NCBI RefSeq assembly: GCF_964340395.1
Contig: NC_135555.1
Span: 27,244,725 to 27,308,724 of the forward strand
Source of the DNA: Glandiceps talaboti
Taxonomy: Eukaryota; Hemichordata; Enteropneusta; Spengelidae
Reading direction: 5' to 3'
Length of the DNA: 64,000 bases
Below are positions 26,600 to 37,404 of the stretch, piece by piece. The position numbers and the translations under genes are program-made. The notes under the pieces were generated by a model, which saw nothing but the letters and a program-made list of their open reading frames with translations, was not told the DNA's origin and did not search any database. Each line of letters opens with the position of its first letter. Position 1 is the stretch's first letter.

Positions 26600-26708
26600 C
26601 ACAGTGTTACCAAATGTTACCAAGTGTTACACAGTGTTACACAGTGTTACCAAATGTGACCAAATGTTACACAGTGTTACACAGTGTTACCAAGTGTTAC
26701 CAAGTGTA
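26600..26708 (+). repeat. GTGTTAC-based short tandem repeat in the 3'UTR
   Basis: About ten units of CAGTGTTACA or CAAATGTTAC/CAAGTGTTAC, period 10. It is conceptually translatable in all frames, so the ORFs over it are artefacts. Confidence 0.9.
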
Positions 26709-27507
26709 TATGTATATTCCCAAGGTATATACCCCTTACTATATTTCGAGCAATGTAGTTATCAGCAACTTTTACTGGATAAATTTTTTTTTTCAACTTG
26801 TGGATTTGTCCTTCCTGCATTGGCAGTTTAAAGTATCGCACCCAAAATATGGGTGTCTAAAGTTCTCTATCATCTGAGTTTTTTCTCGTGAGAGACAAAT
26901 TGGTGACAGTATGACCAATGGTGAATTAGTTTGATATTTCAATACAGACATTATTCAGGTTTACAAAATGAACTTTATTTAATGAGAAGATTTGGTGGCA
27001 TTTTCAATGCATGTGGAGTCTGTACATAATTTTGGCAAGTCAATTAGCGTGTTTTAAAAGCAACCAAAAGTATCACCTCCCAATATTCTTTTTGCAGTGG
27101 AATAGCCCACATTAGAGTATCAAAGGGTCATGCCACTATGAACAGAATATGGGGCAATGAGGGGGAGAAAATTCAAGTATGTTGCAAAATGGTTTGATAG
27201 TATATAGAATGGTATAGTAAGAAATATAAAAAAGGTAAAGCTACTGTGTGACCATGTTGGTCTTAACTTATTCTTTTTTAAGCCCCTCAGAAGAAGTGTC
27301 ACCTTTGTAGAAACCATGTGCATGGAAATACAAATATTTGATGTCAGTACAGATAGTCAAGTTTTCAACAATAGAATTGGAAAAAAAATAAATGAATGAA
27401 AAAAAAATATGTATCCGTATAGGTACAGTTTGTATCTGTGTGTAGATTTGAGTGTACATGGCTAGGAATTGGAAGGATCAAGTATGCTACAACTATGTCA
27501 AATGTTA

Positions 27508-27592
27508 TATTGACTTAGTGTGACATCAAGTGTTTACAACTTAGTGTGACATCAAGTGTGTACAACTTAGTGTGACATCAAGTGTGTACATG
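27508..27592 (+). repeat. 26-bp tandem repeat in the 3'UTR, about 3 copies
   Basis: CTTAGTGTGACATCAAGTGT followed by KTACAA, repeated from 27513, 27540 and 27566. Confidence 0.9.
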
Positions 27593-29665
27593 TAACAGTA
27601 ATTTTGTTTTATTTAGTTCAAATTGTGATGTGCATGGAATTGCAGAAAAACTCCATTTAGCGTTATACAATACCATGTGTGGTTAGTCTGTGAGTAGCGA
27701 TGACAAACGGTTGTCTAGAAAATGTAGCATCAATTAGTGTGATAAACTGACTAAAATATAGCATTGATAGACCATACAGAGTCATTTAGTATAAACCTGT
27801 ATGTGAAGAAGAGTATAACATCATTTGACTGTGTACTGTTAAAATGTTGATGATTTTAACCAACCCTGTAGAATCAACCAAACTGCCCAGTTAATAACAT
27901 TTTAGGAAAGGATAGAAATACTGTCAACATTTCTACTCAGTCAATAAATATTTGGAACTGTGAATCCAGAGTCCATGAACATTCAGTCTTTCTTTCTTGC
28001 AAGACAAATTACTATAACAAAAAAGAAACCCATATTCCAAGAATTGTACAGACATTGAGGGTAGCAAAGCCAAGTCAGTAATGGGACACCTACCGACATT
28101 TTGGTAACTGTGTATTACCTATCTTTTTACCCATTGCTGATCCACCCACTGAAAAATAAGAGATATACCAAGATTACAAGAAAAGAAAGGAAGGGATGTT
28201 CTCATTTGAGTTATTGTAATGCTTAGTTCATGGTGGTGAGAAGTTTGGCAGGCTGAATGATTAAACGTTTGCTGTATTATCTAGCGCCCTCACCGTTTGT
28301 TCATTGAAATACTCTTGTTCATGCATCACTTGAAATCTTGGCAAAAATTGGGGAAAATGTCTTCCTGTGTTCTAACTATACCTTATAATCACATTGCTCT
28401 GGAAACTACTGTTTAATTAACTTTTCAGTTTTGTGATATTACCAAACTGACCACACTCCTATTTTCAATGGCATATGTATCATTCTCATGTAGTCAAGAT
28501 GAGAAGCTAGTATGTAAATGTGTGAACGATTTGAAGTATTGTGATTACATTACATTTCATGGCTAATCATCATGTTTCATCTGTGAATGCTGGAAAATCT
28601 CTTTATTGCAAGGTCATCAGCTGGCATTTACCCAAAAACACAACTTGCATGGTTACATCTAAATATCAACTTGTATTTCCCTGCTGTGGGGAATTATTTT
28701 TCTTGTTGGATGTTATAACTAATATTTTATGACTTTGCTGCACCAGCAATTTTTTTCTATTTATCCAAGAGCATAATTTCTACTGTGAAGTCATCATTTA
28801 AACATACATAAACCATCTGATAAATTCAAGAATTTGTGTATCCATGGAGACAAGATGTATCTTCCAGTTTTTCGAGTATGAAATCTTGGCACACAATTTG
28901 TCATGCAGTTGTACTGCAAAAATAACTAAATGACCATTGCAAATAAATTGGTTTGTAAATTACCCAGCATGCAAAGGAATACAGATGGTTTTATGGGTGG
29001 GAAAGACATGTATTTTTTGTTGTCAAACTCACATCAATTAAAATTGTTCTATAACATGTATGTAAAACATTGGATGCACTTCATTGTATTTACAGTCTCA
29101 AATATTGTAAAGTAAATTAGAGATTGCAACACCTTACCATCACCACAAAGACGTCAAAGTGTATACTGTTTGTCAGTTTTGATAGTGATCTAGCTGCACA
29201 GCACTATCTCATTAAAACACTCTATACAGTGTAACAGTTTTGATGGCAATATGGCTTCACAACACTAATTATAATGGTATACATTGTAACACTTATTTGC
29301 CTTATGAACAAATGAACTTTCACATGATGCTGTTTATAATTCAAATATGTCTAGTAGAGTTGCCAAAGATGAATGAGACAAGCCTGTGATCATTGTGGTG
29401 GTGTTTACTGATCACTGTAAAATTGGCTGAATTTTACATGTGTTCAATGGTGCACCAATGTAGTACAGAGATTGTGATACAAGTGACAGTTAAAATTGGA
29501 TATTGTTTTATCGTATCATGGCACTGTAAGTCAGTAGACTCGGTGTTCAAATTGTACATGTTGTCCACTGAGATAGTTAGTGGTTCTACCACAAATATTA
29601 TAGACCTGATCTAAAACTATTTTGGAAATTAACAAAAATGGGAAGAATTGTTAATGTTGAATGAA

Positions 29666-29845
29666 GGGGGGGGGGGGGGCATAACAATTAGTGCTAGAAG
29701 ATAACTTTATGTATTTACTTTAAAGGGGGGGGGGGCGTAACAATTAGTGCTAGAAGATAACTTTATGTATTTACTTTAAAGGGGGGGGGGGCCTAACAAT
29801 TAGTGCTAGAAGATAACTTTGTATGTATTTACTTCAAATGTTTGT
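29666..29845 (+). repeat. 56-bp tandem repeat with poly-G tracts near the polyA site
   Basis: G-runs at 29666-29679 (14), 29725-29735 (11) and 29781-29791 (11) each precede TAACAATTAGTGCTAGAAGA and TAACTTTATGTATTTACTT. The spacing between the last two is exactly 56. A fourth unit end without a G-run follows at 29815-29840. Confidence 0.93.
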
Positions 29846-29920
29846 GTTTTACTTGGGAACATGATAACTGTATCTGTTGATTCAAATATGTCTGTAATCA
29901 TATTATGTATAGCAGGATGA

Positions 29921-29926
29921 AATAAA
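29921..29926 (+). terminator. Rab2: Rab2 polyadenylation signal
   Basis: Canonical AATAAA. Downstream is a GT-rich tract at 29948-29965, the expected arrangement for cleavage near 29940. Assignment to Rab2 rests on position and strand. Confidence 0.7.
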
Positions 29927-30113
29927 ATCTTCAAAAAGTGACTGTATTATGTTGTGTTGTGTACAGTTTGTAACAATGAGTTGAAAATCGTCATTCTGTC
30001 CCCATAGTGAAGCATAGAGACTTAAACTAAACACATGAATAATTATAGCTTCCATGATTACTTGTACGGTAAATACTTATCTGTATACTAGGTTTCTTGT
30101 ATATGGCCATTGG

Positions 30114-30455
30114 TTTTTACCTCCCATAAGGGGAGTTATTGAAATGTCTGACTGTCTAGATGTCTGTATGTCTGTATGTATGTATGTATGTATGTATGTA
30201 TGTATGTATGTATGTATGTATGTATGTATGTATGTATGTATGGATGTATGTATGTATGTATGTATGTATGTATGTATGTATGTATGTATGTATGTATGTA
30301 TGTATGTATGTATGTATGTATGTATGTATGTATGTATGTATGTATGTATGTATGTATGTGTCATCATTTTCTTAAAAACAGATGGCTCAATTATAATTAA
30401 ATATGCTGCACATCTTCCATATGCTAATGGCAAGAACTGATTAGATTTTGGTAAA
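30114..30455 (+). mobile_element. family B head with a 190-bp TATG microsatellite
   Basis: TTTTTACCTCCCATAAGGGG then AGTTATTGAAATGTCTGACT, a family B head. It is followed by a nearly pure (TATG)n tract at 30171-30359 with one GGATG interruption, then the body start (TCATCATTTTCTTAAAA). The body is cut at about 30455. The long ORFs on both strands (128 and 195 codons) are repeat artefacts. Confidence 0.85.
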
Positions 30456-30605
30456 CATCCACCTGCATGGGTCATGGGATTCTTGACATGATAGGTCCAG
30501 TCCATCCACCTGCATGGGTCATGGAATTCTTGACATGATAGGTCCAGTCCATCCACCTGCATGGGTCGTGGGATTCTTGACATGATAGGTCCAGTCCATC
30601 CACCT
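30456..30605. repeat. 47-bp tandem repeat, 3.2 copies
   Basis: CATCCACCTGCATGGGTCAT starts at 30456, 30503 and 30550, with a partial unit at 30597. The copies are almost identical, so the duplication is recent. Confidence 0.95.
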
Positions 30606-31196
30606 GCACATGACTGACATTCTACTTCTAAGAGTTTTTTCAATGTATAAAATGTTGCATCCATATTTGTCTTCTATGCTATGTACTAAAATCAGTTTAT
30701 ATAAAATAGTTAGATATCACTTAGGAACAATGGAAGGATGGTCATGTTAAAACAAAATATTTTCAGTAAAGTGGAAAGTGAAATTTGAAACATACAATAC
30801 CATATAGCATATCAGTATACCACATTAGTAAAAGCTGTGTGATGGAAAGAGCTGATGAATTGAGGTATATTCCTTGTGTTGTGATTAGGTGCTTGCAATC
30901 ATTGGAATCAGAGGGCTTTTGCTCTAAATGCATGTTTGTTGAAACTGATTTTTGGACATAGCAGAGGAAATGGCTAATTTACAATAACTCTGGTCCTGGA
31001 TATGTTCAACTTTAAAGCTGCTTTCTACACATCTTTTTGGACCAAAACAACAAGTACCATTCAACTCTTACATTGATGTATTGTTTCGTATGTGCAATTT
31101 GAAGGATTTTTAGTGTCCAGATTTAACTTCGGGTGTGGGGGGGACATCAATTTTTCTCAGGAAAAATTAGGGGGGGGGGGGGTCATGGAAAAAAAC
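30606..31196. other. intergenic, nothing recognised
   Basis: No coding or repeat signature apart from G-runs at 31137-31143 and 31171-31182. Confidence 0.5.
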
Positions 31197-31670
31197 TTAA
31201 TGCAACATACATTGACCTGCAATTCTGGCACTTCTTAAAGTAACTTGTCCACAAGGATGTGCAAGACTTGTTTCATCACAATCTCTATCAGTGTTATCAT
31301 AAGTACATGAATTTTCTGAGCTATCAGTATCACAATTGTCTCCATCACTGCCTAGAACATGCATTACAGAAGAGTCACTTTCAGTCTCAGAGTCACAACT
31401 ATCTGTTTCACTCATTTCCATGATATTAGTTTTAATTCCATTTGCAGTCGTTTTTCTAGATCTAAATTCTGGTGTTCCTACTATGTGAGTGGATATTATG
31501 TCTAATTTTTCTCTTTTTAATTTTCTCTGTTTTGGTAATTTATGTTCATCAAGATATTTATCTAACTCTTTCACTTTCAGTTTTTCAAGCGTTTCACTCA
31601 AGAACAACTTCAACCAGTCATAGTCATTATATTTCTTGTTTTCTTCTTTTTCTGTTGCTCTGCCTGATGT
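31197..31670 (-). CDS. hypothetical SAP-like protein fragment
   Basis: An open frame of 157 codons on the minus strand, bounded upstream by a stop at 31671-31673 and lacking an ATG near its start, so it is an exon or a fragment. It begins TSGRATEKEENKKYNDYDW. The segment LEKLKVKELDKYLDEHKLPK, then QRKLKREKLDIISTHI, looks like a SAP helix-turn-helix (DNA-binding). A Ser/Asp/Glu-rich acidic stretch follows, and it ends SARIAGQCMLH. Proteins pairing an NDYDW motif with such a helix pair occur, as far as I recall, as uncharacterised proteins in aquatic invertebrates. No neighbouring exon could be joined. Confidence 0.45.
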   Translation of the reverse strand, partial: TSGRATEKEENKKYNDYDWLKLFLSETLEKLKVKELDKYLDEHKLPKQRKLKREKLDIISTHIVGTPEFRSRKTTANGIKTNIMEMSETDSCDSETESDSSVMHVLGSDGDNCDTDSSENSCTYDNTDRDCDETSLAHPCGQVTLRSARIAGQCMLH

Positions 31671-31673
31671 TTA

Positions 31674-32218
31674 GATCTGATGTGTTCTTCTCTCTCCAGA
31701 TTTTCTCAAGTGTTCAATGTTGTTTTTGACAACACTTATGCTGACATTATTTTTCTCTGCAAAACGAGATAGAGCAATTTTATCATGAAATTATAATTGT
31801 TTGAAGCATACAGCTTTTTTATGTTGGCACAGGGTTGGAAGTCATCTACAGTTTGGTTTGTGTTTGCGAAATCACCTAATACTGGAAACTTATATATCAG
31901 TCAAAGTATAACAAGTAAACATGTTGATAGTTAAATTATTTCAGTTTTTGACTATTCCTTCCAACAATAAAAATGTTCACATTTTTTATTGCATTGTTGA
32001 CAAGCTGAGCAACACAAACCGGCATTGGAACTAAAGTTGTATCCAATACATATCTAAAAAAGTAGAATAGTAGTGAAGTATTTAAAGTATATCCGCATTG
32101 CCCAATGGAAATATGTTGTTCTTGTCATTGTGCATGAAATGGTATAATCTTCTTTTTTTCAGTAAAAGTTTATACACAGAAACTTGATAAGTTATTATTT
32201 ATTAACAAAGGTTCAGAG
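31674..32218. other. intergenic, nothing recognised
   Basis: AT-rich, short ORFs only. A degenerate family A head may start near 32205 (GGTTCAGAGGTTCAAAGGCT). Confidence 0.45.
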
Positions 32219-32248
32219 GTTCAAAGGCTATAGGCATGGTGCTCAAGC

Positions 32249-32294
<46 letters not shown>

Positions 32295-32318
32295 GTAATA
32301 GTATGCATACATACATAC

Positions 32319-32349
<31 letters not shown>

Positions 32350-32456
32350 CATACATACATACAGACAGACAGACAGACAGACTGACTGACAGACACACAT
32401 ACACACATACATACATACATACATACATACATACATACATACATACATACATGTAA
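32219..32456 (+). repeat. compound microsatellite (TG)n-(CATA)n-(CAGA)n-(CATA)n
   Basis: (TG)n at 32252-32291, (CATA)n at 32306-32361, (GACA)n at 32362-32390, then (CATA)n to 32452. CTATAGGCATGG precedes it, the phrase that follows family A heads, so it is probably a decayed family A head. All ORFs over it are artefacts. Confidence 0.9.
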
Positions 32457-33260
32457 ATTGTTTTTGCTGAGTTTTTGTGTGTATAGTGTGTTTGTGTAGG
32501 TGTGTAAGTCAATTGGGTGGGGGTGGGGGGCAAGGAAAAAATACAAGGAAAAGGGGAAATCCTCTGGCGTCCCCCTGGAAATAAAATCTGGACAAGCCCT
32601 CTTTTAATAAAAGCAGACAATTGTTTGTTACATGTATTAATTTGTTAACAGCTTAGGTGTTTTTGTTGTTATTGTTGAAAAAGGCTGGCCAACTATTAAA
32701 AGGTTAATATTCCCATGTATGAGGGATCATGAAGTCAATTCCCCCTACCCCATGACTCACATTATTTTTTCAGATACCCCCCCCCCCCCCCAACATTATG
32801 CATATTTTTTTGAGTACCTCCCCCTAAAATCTCCCCCAACAGTAGTATTAGTACCGGTAGTATGTTTATTAGAGTGACATGTAATCACATAACATAATAG
32901 TAACAATACAAGTCGGAACAAGGAATTACCCAGCCCAACGGGCTTACAAGTTACTACAGTCAGTGTACAATATATACAAGTTTTTGTGAAAGCAGCCTTA
33001 CCATGAAGTATGTAAACTTTCTGATGCGTAATAGCAATGTTATGCGGGTTTGAATTTCAATTTATTATTTGCCGTGGAAACGGGTGTACATATCCCAGGT
33101 ACGGAGGGGATCACGAAAGCCTAGTGAAGTCGAGGATGGCAAGCTTTCCTGTGCTGAGAATAGGAGGCATGGTGGGCATTTGAACAACATTTTTGACAAC
33201 TAACTTTCAGTGGGACTTGACGAATCACAGATATAGAGCTAAATTTCTTGCATAAATCAT
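32457..33260. other. intergenic with C-runs, nothing recognised
   Basis: Contains a 14-base C-run at 32777-32790 and other C/G tracts. 32929-32960 (ATTACCCAGCCCAACGGGCT) resembles a decayed retroelement end, but I cannot assign it. No coding frame. Confidence 0.4.
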
Positions 33261-33806
33261 GAAAGGCATTCAGTTTAAATCTGGTAAAAACCATAACACC
33301 TGTTCCACTACATACTACTTAATGAATAAATAAATATTAAATAAATAATGAATGAATGAATGAATGAATGAATGAAATTTATTTCACCAGATAACAAAAA
33401 TAAGCTAAACTTTCAAAGAAACATATGATACAAATATACAAAATGAATACAAAAGAAATAGACAATTGTTATCTGATGTGGACCATGGAAATAGTTCAGT
33501 GGAACTAGTCTTGTCCATGGCCCATACATTTTTCTACATTGCAAATCGATAATGGGACACAGAAGAAAAGTTAATCAAAAGTACACGCAGCACACAACCC
33601 CCCCCCCCCCCCCCCACACACACAGGCATACACCTCTATAGTGTAAAGTGTTCAAAATAAAGAAAATAGTGAAACAACTGTACTCAATGGCATAAACATA
33701 CACACATAGTAATATACACACGTCTGTATACACATAACTCAATAATGAAAAGTGCTTATAATACAAGTACAGAACAGATTAAGTGAGAAGCAATACAAAT
33801 ACAAGA
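33261..33806 (-). mobile_element. retroelement 3' tail between inverted family B ends
   Basis: GGCATTCAGTTTAAATCTGG at 33264 and its inverse at 33807 face each other. Between them, (AATG)n at 33345-33375 next to AAATTTATTTCACCAG reads on the minus strand as a LINE/SINE-like tail ending in a (CATT)n run. A C-run lies at 33598-33615. No reverse transcriptase remains. Confidence 0.5.
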
Positions 33807-34662
33807 CCAGATTTAAACTGAATGCCTGTAAGGGCAAAATCATAGATTTTTGGGCCTACACACATTGTTGGAATACAAAATATAGCTATTATACATGATA
33901 TACCACTTAATTGGACAATTAATTATATGAATCTATTAAAATGAAATTTGAAGCTTGCAAAGTTAACATATTGCCTAATTATCAAAACAAACATTGATTA
34001 TGCAAAGTAACCATAAAGATTATAAGTTACAACATCAAGCTTTAAATGACACATGCACTTCTTTACCATCGGCCATTAATACATATACAAAATTATCTGA
34101 ATTTAAAGTTTGCATTCTTAAGAAATTGCCTAATTACCAAAAATCATTAGTTATGCAAATTAGTCATACAATTAAGAACTATATCAACAGGCTTTAGAGG
34201 ATGACCACTTTGTCATGGTTGATGGATGTGCCAAATTATATGGAATTTGAAACTTGCATTCCACAAATATAGCTTAATTACTGAAGATCATTATTTATTC
34301 AAATTACTCATTAAAAGTAAAGGCTATGTCAACAAACTTGTGCACATTGTTATGGTTGGTATATTATTATTGAAATTTAGTACCTATAATGTTTGGGGTT
34401 ATGGCTAGACCTGAATAGTTTTTGAGCGAGATCTGTTCATGTTAATTAGGGAAATTTGCATATCAATGAAATCAACTAATTATGCAATATCTTAAGACTG
34501 CATACTTTAATTTCAATATAATTTAGTATATTCGTTAAACATAACATACATTTGTCCTATCAAGTTTGTCGATGTACCTTATAGTGTTAATGAATAATTT
34601 GCATAATTAATTATTTGTGGTAATTAGGATATATCTTAAGAATGCATACTTCATATTCAATA
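33807..34662 (+). mobile_element. family B element, copy 4
   Basis: Starts CCAGATTTAAACTGAATGCC then TGTAAGGG, the exact inverse of the family B tail, so this copy shows a true inverted terminus. The body contains AATATCTTAAGACTGCATAC, TTTGCATAATTAATTATT and GGATATATCTTAAGAATGCA, as in copy 2. It is cut at 34662 by the next element. Confidence 0.75.
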
Positions 34663-34665
34663 TAA

Positions 34666-36646
34666 GGGACCGGTCAGTTTCTTTGGCCGGGGGGGGGGGT
34701 GGTGGATTGGGAGGGGGTCACCCTGTTTTTGAAATTGGCAGAGGGGGGAGGGTCATGCTGTTTTCAATATTGTGGATAGGGGGGGGGGGGGGTCATTGTG
34801 TTTTGGATTGTGATGGAAGAAAAAAATCCTTTTTCTACAATGGCATATAGCCTTGTCTGAAATGTGGTACATGTAAATATTTGTTCTTGTCCCAGTTTCT
34901 TACATGAATTCTTTAATATTACTTATTATTTCAAGCATACTATACATACACATATACATGTATTACCTAGCTACCGTATACATATACATGTATTACCTAG
35001 CTACCACACTAGTTACAGAACATGTCGTGTAAATGCTTGGCTGTTTCACAATCAATGCTTCACTTATATTGCAGTTTGGGGCAAAAGTGAACTTGAAGGT
35101 TTCGTAATTGCAATTTTCATAGATAGTTTATAAATGAAGTTAATCTAAATTGTTCTACTCGTCATGTTATTGACACTACAAATCACCACATCTCATCAGA
35201 TTCCAGTTTCTATTATACAGTAGGTATGACCACCTAAAGTTCTCTACCGGTGACTTTATTATACATATATTAATGCCCCTATACTAATGTTAAATGTCTA
35301 TTTTATGTGATATAGGAAACTCATTTAAAACGTACATTTACGTTAGCTTTTCTAATCTTTTCTTATCTCAAGCAAAAAAATCCATATCTGCCAGGGGGAA
35401 AACCCCAAGGACTTCCTCACCCCCAGAGGTCACTCATGCATTCAACCAACAATCAGATGCACCAACAACCTTTTTACTGTCATAATGGTATTAAACTTTT
35501 CTTAAATATTTTCACCCTATTCTAATTTGAGATGATATTGTCTTTTCAAGATGTGAAATGTTTGCCAAGATAGTCTAAAATTGCCAATCCAAATCTCCCC
35601 TACCAATGATACTACCAGTAGATGTGCTGACCTTTACTACATGTATATAATGATGCCATTTAACTTTTAAGAACATATTTCAACCTTTAGTGTAAGTTAT
35701 AAAGAATAGTTTCTGATACTTGCTGTCTTGTAAAGCATGGATTAAGTTATTGCTTGAAGGGTCTAAATAGTGTAAATATTGGCTATAAGAGTAAAAATCC
35801 TCCAGGGCTTCTTGAGGGAGACCCCCTTGGACCCCGCATGAGGTGGACATATCCCAGTCTCAATCTCTTCCCCTCTTACTGTCAAGATGCTATCAAAGTA
35901 TATTTCAAAAGTATTTCAACCCTATGTAGTTGTTTTTTACATGTTGGTGTTGTCTTGTAAGGCTTGGAAATTATTGTCTGAAAGGGTCTGAATAGTCTCA
36001 AAATTGACTTTTCAGGGAAAAAACCTCCAGGGCTTCTAGGGGGAGACCTAGGACCCCCCCATGAGGTGTACACATCCCAGTCTCAAGATCTCCCCCTACC
36101 GCTTACTGTCAAGATGCTATCAAACTATATTTCAAAAATATTTCAACCTTATGTAGTTGCTTTTTAAATGTTGGTGCTGTCTTGTAAAGCTTGGAAATGA
36201 TTTTCTAAAAATGACTGAATAGTCTCAAAATTGACTTTTCAGAGTTAAAAACCTCCTGGGCTTCTAGGGGGAGACCCATAGGACCCCCATGACAGCTGTA
36301 CATATTCCCTTCTCAAGCTTTCCCCCTACCTTTCACTGTCAAGATGCTATTAAACTCCTTTTCAAATATATTTACCCTGTGTAGTCAATAATTCTAATTA
36401 TGATAGTGCTAACCCGGGATCTTATAAAGTAGATGCAAGACAGTCAAGCAGTCCACACTGAGTCACGATCAAAAAATACCTGTCACTCATGCGAATATCA
36501 TATATTGGGGGGGGGGGGGGTTCACCATGTTTTAGAATTAAGTGATAGGGGGGTCAGCCTGTTTTGGATTTTACAGATATAAGGTTTTTGTCGGCCCGAT
36601 TTAAGAATCCACCCCCCCCCCCAGGCTGGAGAAACTGACCGGTCCC
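34666..36646. mobile_element. TIR transposon, TAA duplication (Harbinger-like?), with 226-bp tandem units
   Basis: The ends are inverted: GGGACCGGTCAGTTTCT at 34666 and its inverse ending at 36646, 17 perfect bases then partial match. TAA occurs on both sides, a 3-base duplication as in PIF/Harbinger elements; the assignment is tentative. Next to each end are long G- or C-runs. The interior has units of ~226 bases (CCTCCAGGGCTTCT at 35800, 36026 and, as CCTCCTGGGCTTCT, 36252), each with CTGTCAAGATGCTAT. No transposase. Confidence 0.8.
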
Positions 36647-36649
36647 TAA

Positions 36650-37404
36650 GGTCTATGGTTGTATCTTGGAGAAATTATACTGAGACAGTATACTAGTAAT
36701 TACTCCAAAGTTGTATATAAAAGAATGACTTTTCTAACTTATGAAAGTTTGAGCAACCGTTTTACGAAATTCAACATTGAAGAATGCATTCACTGTCCGT
36801 GGTCTTGAAACTCGATCTGTTTCGCAGCGTCTTACTGTAATCTTATATCTATCGTAGCTTGATTTCCCGTTCTCCGACACACTCATTCAGTGTGTCACAC
36901 GAGTACGTTCTTTTAGTCATCTGGAGTGAGTGTGTTGGCGACTGCGAAACCACGCCCTCTACACCTGACTTCTTTGTAAGCTGAGTCATCCGGGTACTTC
37001 CTGGTGACCTCGCTCTTGATTGGCCAGCTTATTCTCTGAACGTGGTCTTCGGTCATTTCGTGACCATTATGTAATGCTCACCCTGATTGGTCATTTTGCC
37101 TGTAGCTTGTTTTAGAAACGTTACAAAGTTTAATGATTTAAAAAAATAAAAATAAAAAATAATAAAAATGTTCGACAAAGAGATGATTTTACATAAATTA
37201 CTTGAATTAATTGTGGTCATATTGTATATGTTTTTCGATTGAAAGCTTAAACAGCTCTGTTAAATAGACCAATCACAGCGGGTGTTGTATAAGAGAAAAC
37301 TAGCCCTCACACGCTACAGAATGATCGGGTGTAAAGCATTCGGCCGCCCAAACTCTACAAATTTCTCGGCCGGAATTTTCTGCTTTTCGCCTGACCATAT
37401 CACG
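36650..37404 (+). promoter_or_regulatory. candidate promoter and 5' noncoding exon of the CHD gene
   Basis: Sequence richer in CpG than its surroundings. It has three CCAAT-type boxes (GATTGG at 37017 and 37085; CCAATCA at 37269) and no TATA element that I can place. 37320-37404 (AAGCATTCGGCCGCCCAAAC and onward) ends in CACG/GTGAGT, a strong donor at 37405. The next matching signal is an acceptor at 38871 before the CHD start codon. It is also the only non-repeat block between the genes. Exon status is inferred from splice signals alone. Confidence 0.45.

Larger units (their letters stand above)
26297..29940 (+). other. Rab2: Rab2 3'UTR (about 3.6 kb)
   Basis: No splice or coding signal follows the stop codon. 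The stretch is almost free of the interspersed families that fill the introns, consistent with a transcribed long 3'UTR. It ends at AATAAA 29921-29926 with a GT-rich element (TTGTGTTGTGTACAG) about 25 bases downstream. An earlier AATAAA near 28943 could give a shorter form. Small ORFs here show no domains. Confidence 0.7.

Noticed and set aside
30077-30664. 195-codon minus ORF and 128-codon plus ORF
   Set aside because: Both are translations of the TATG/CATA microsatellite and the adjacent 47-base repeat; every frame is open there.
31128-32850. A transposon bounded by the G-run at 31171 and C-run at 32777, enclosing the SAP-like ORF
   Set aside because: Apart from homopolymers and a short TCATG match, the ends do not pair, and no target duplication is visible.
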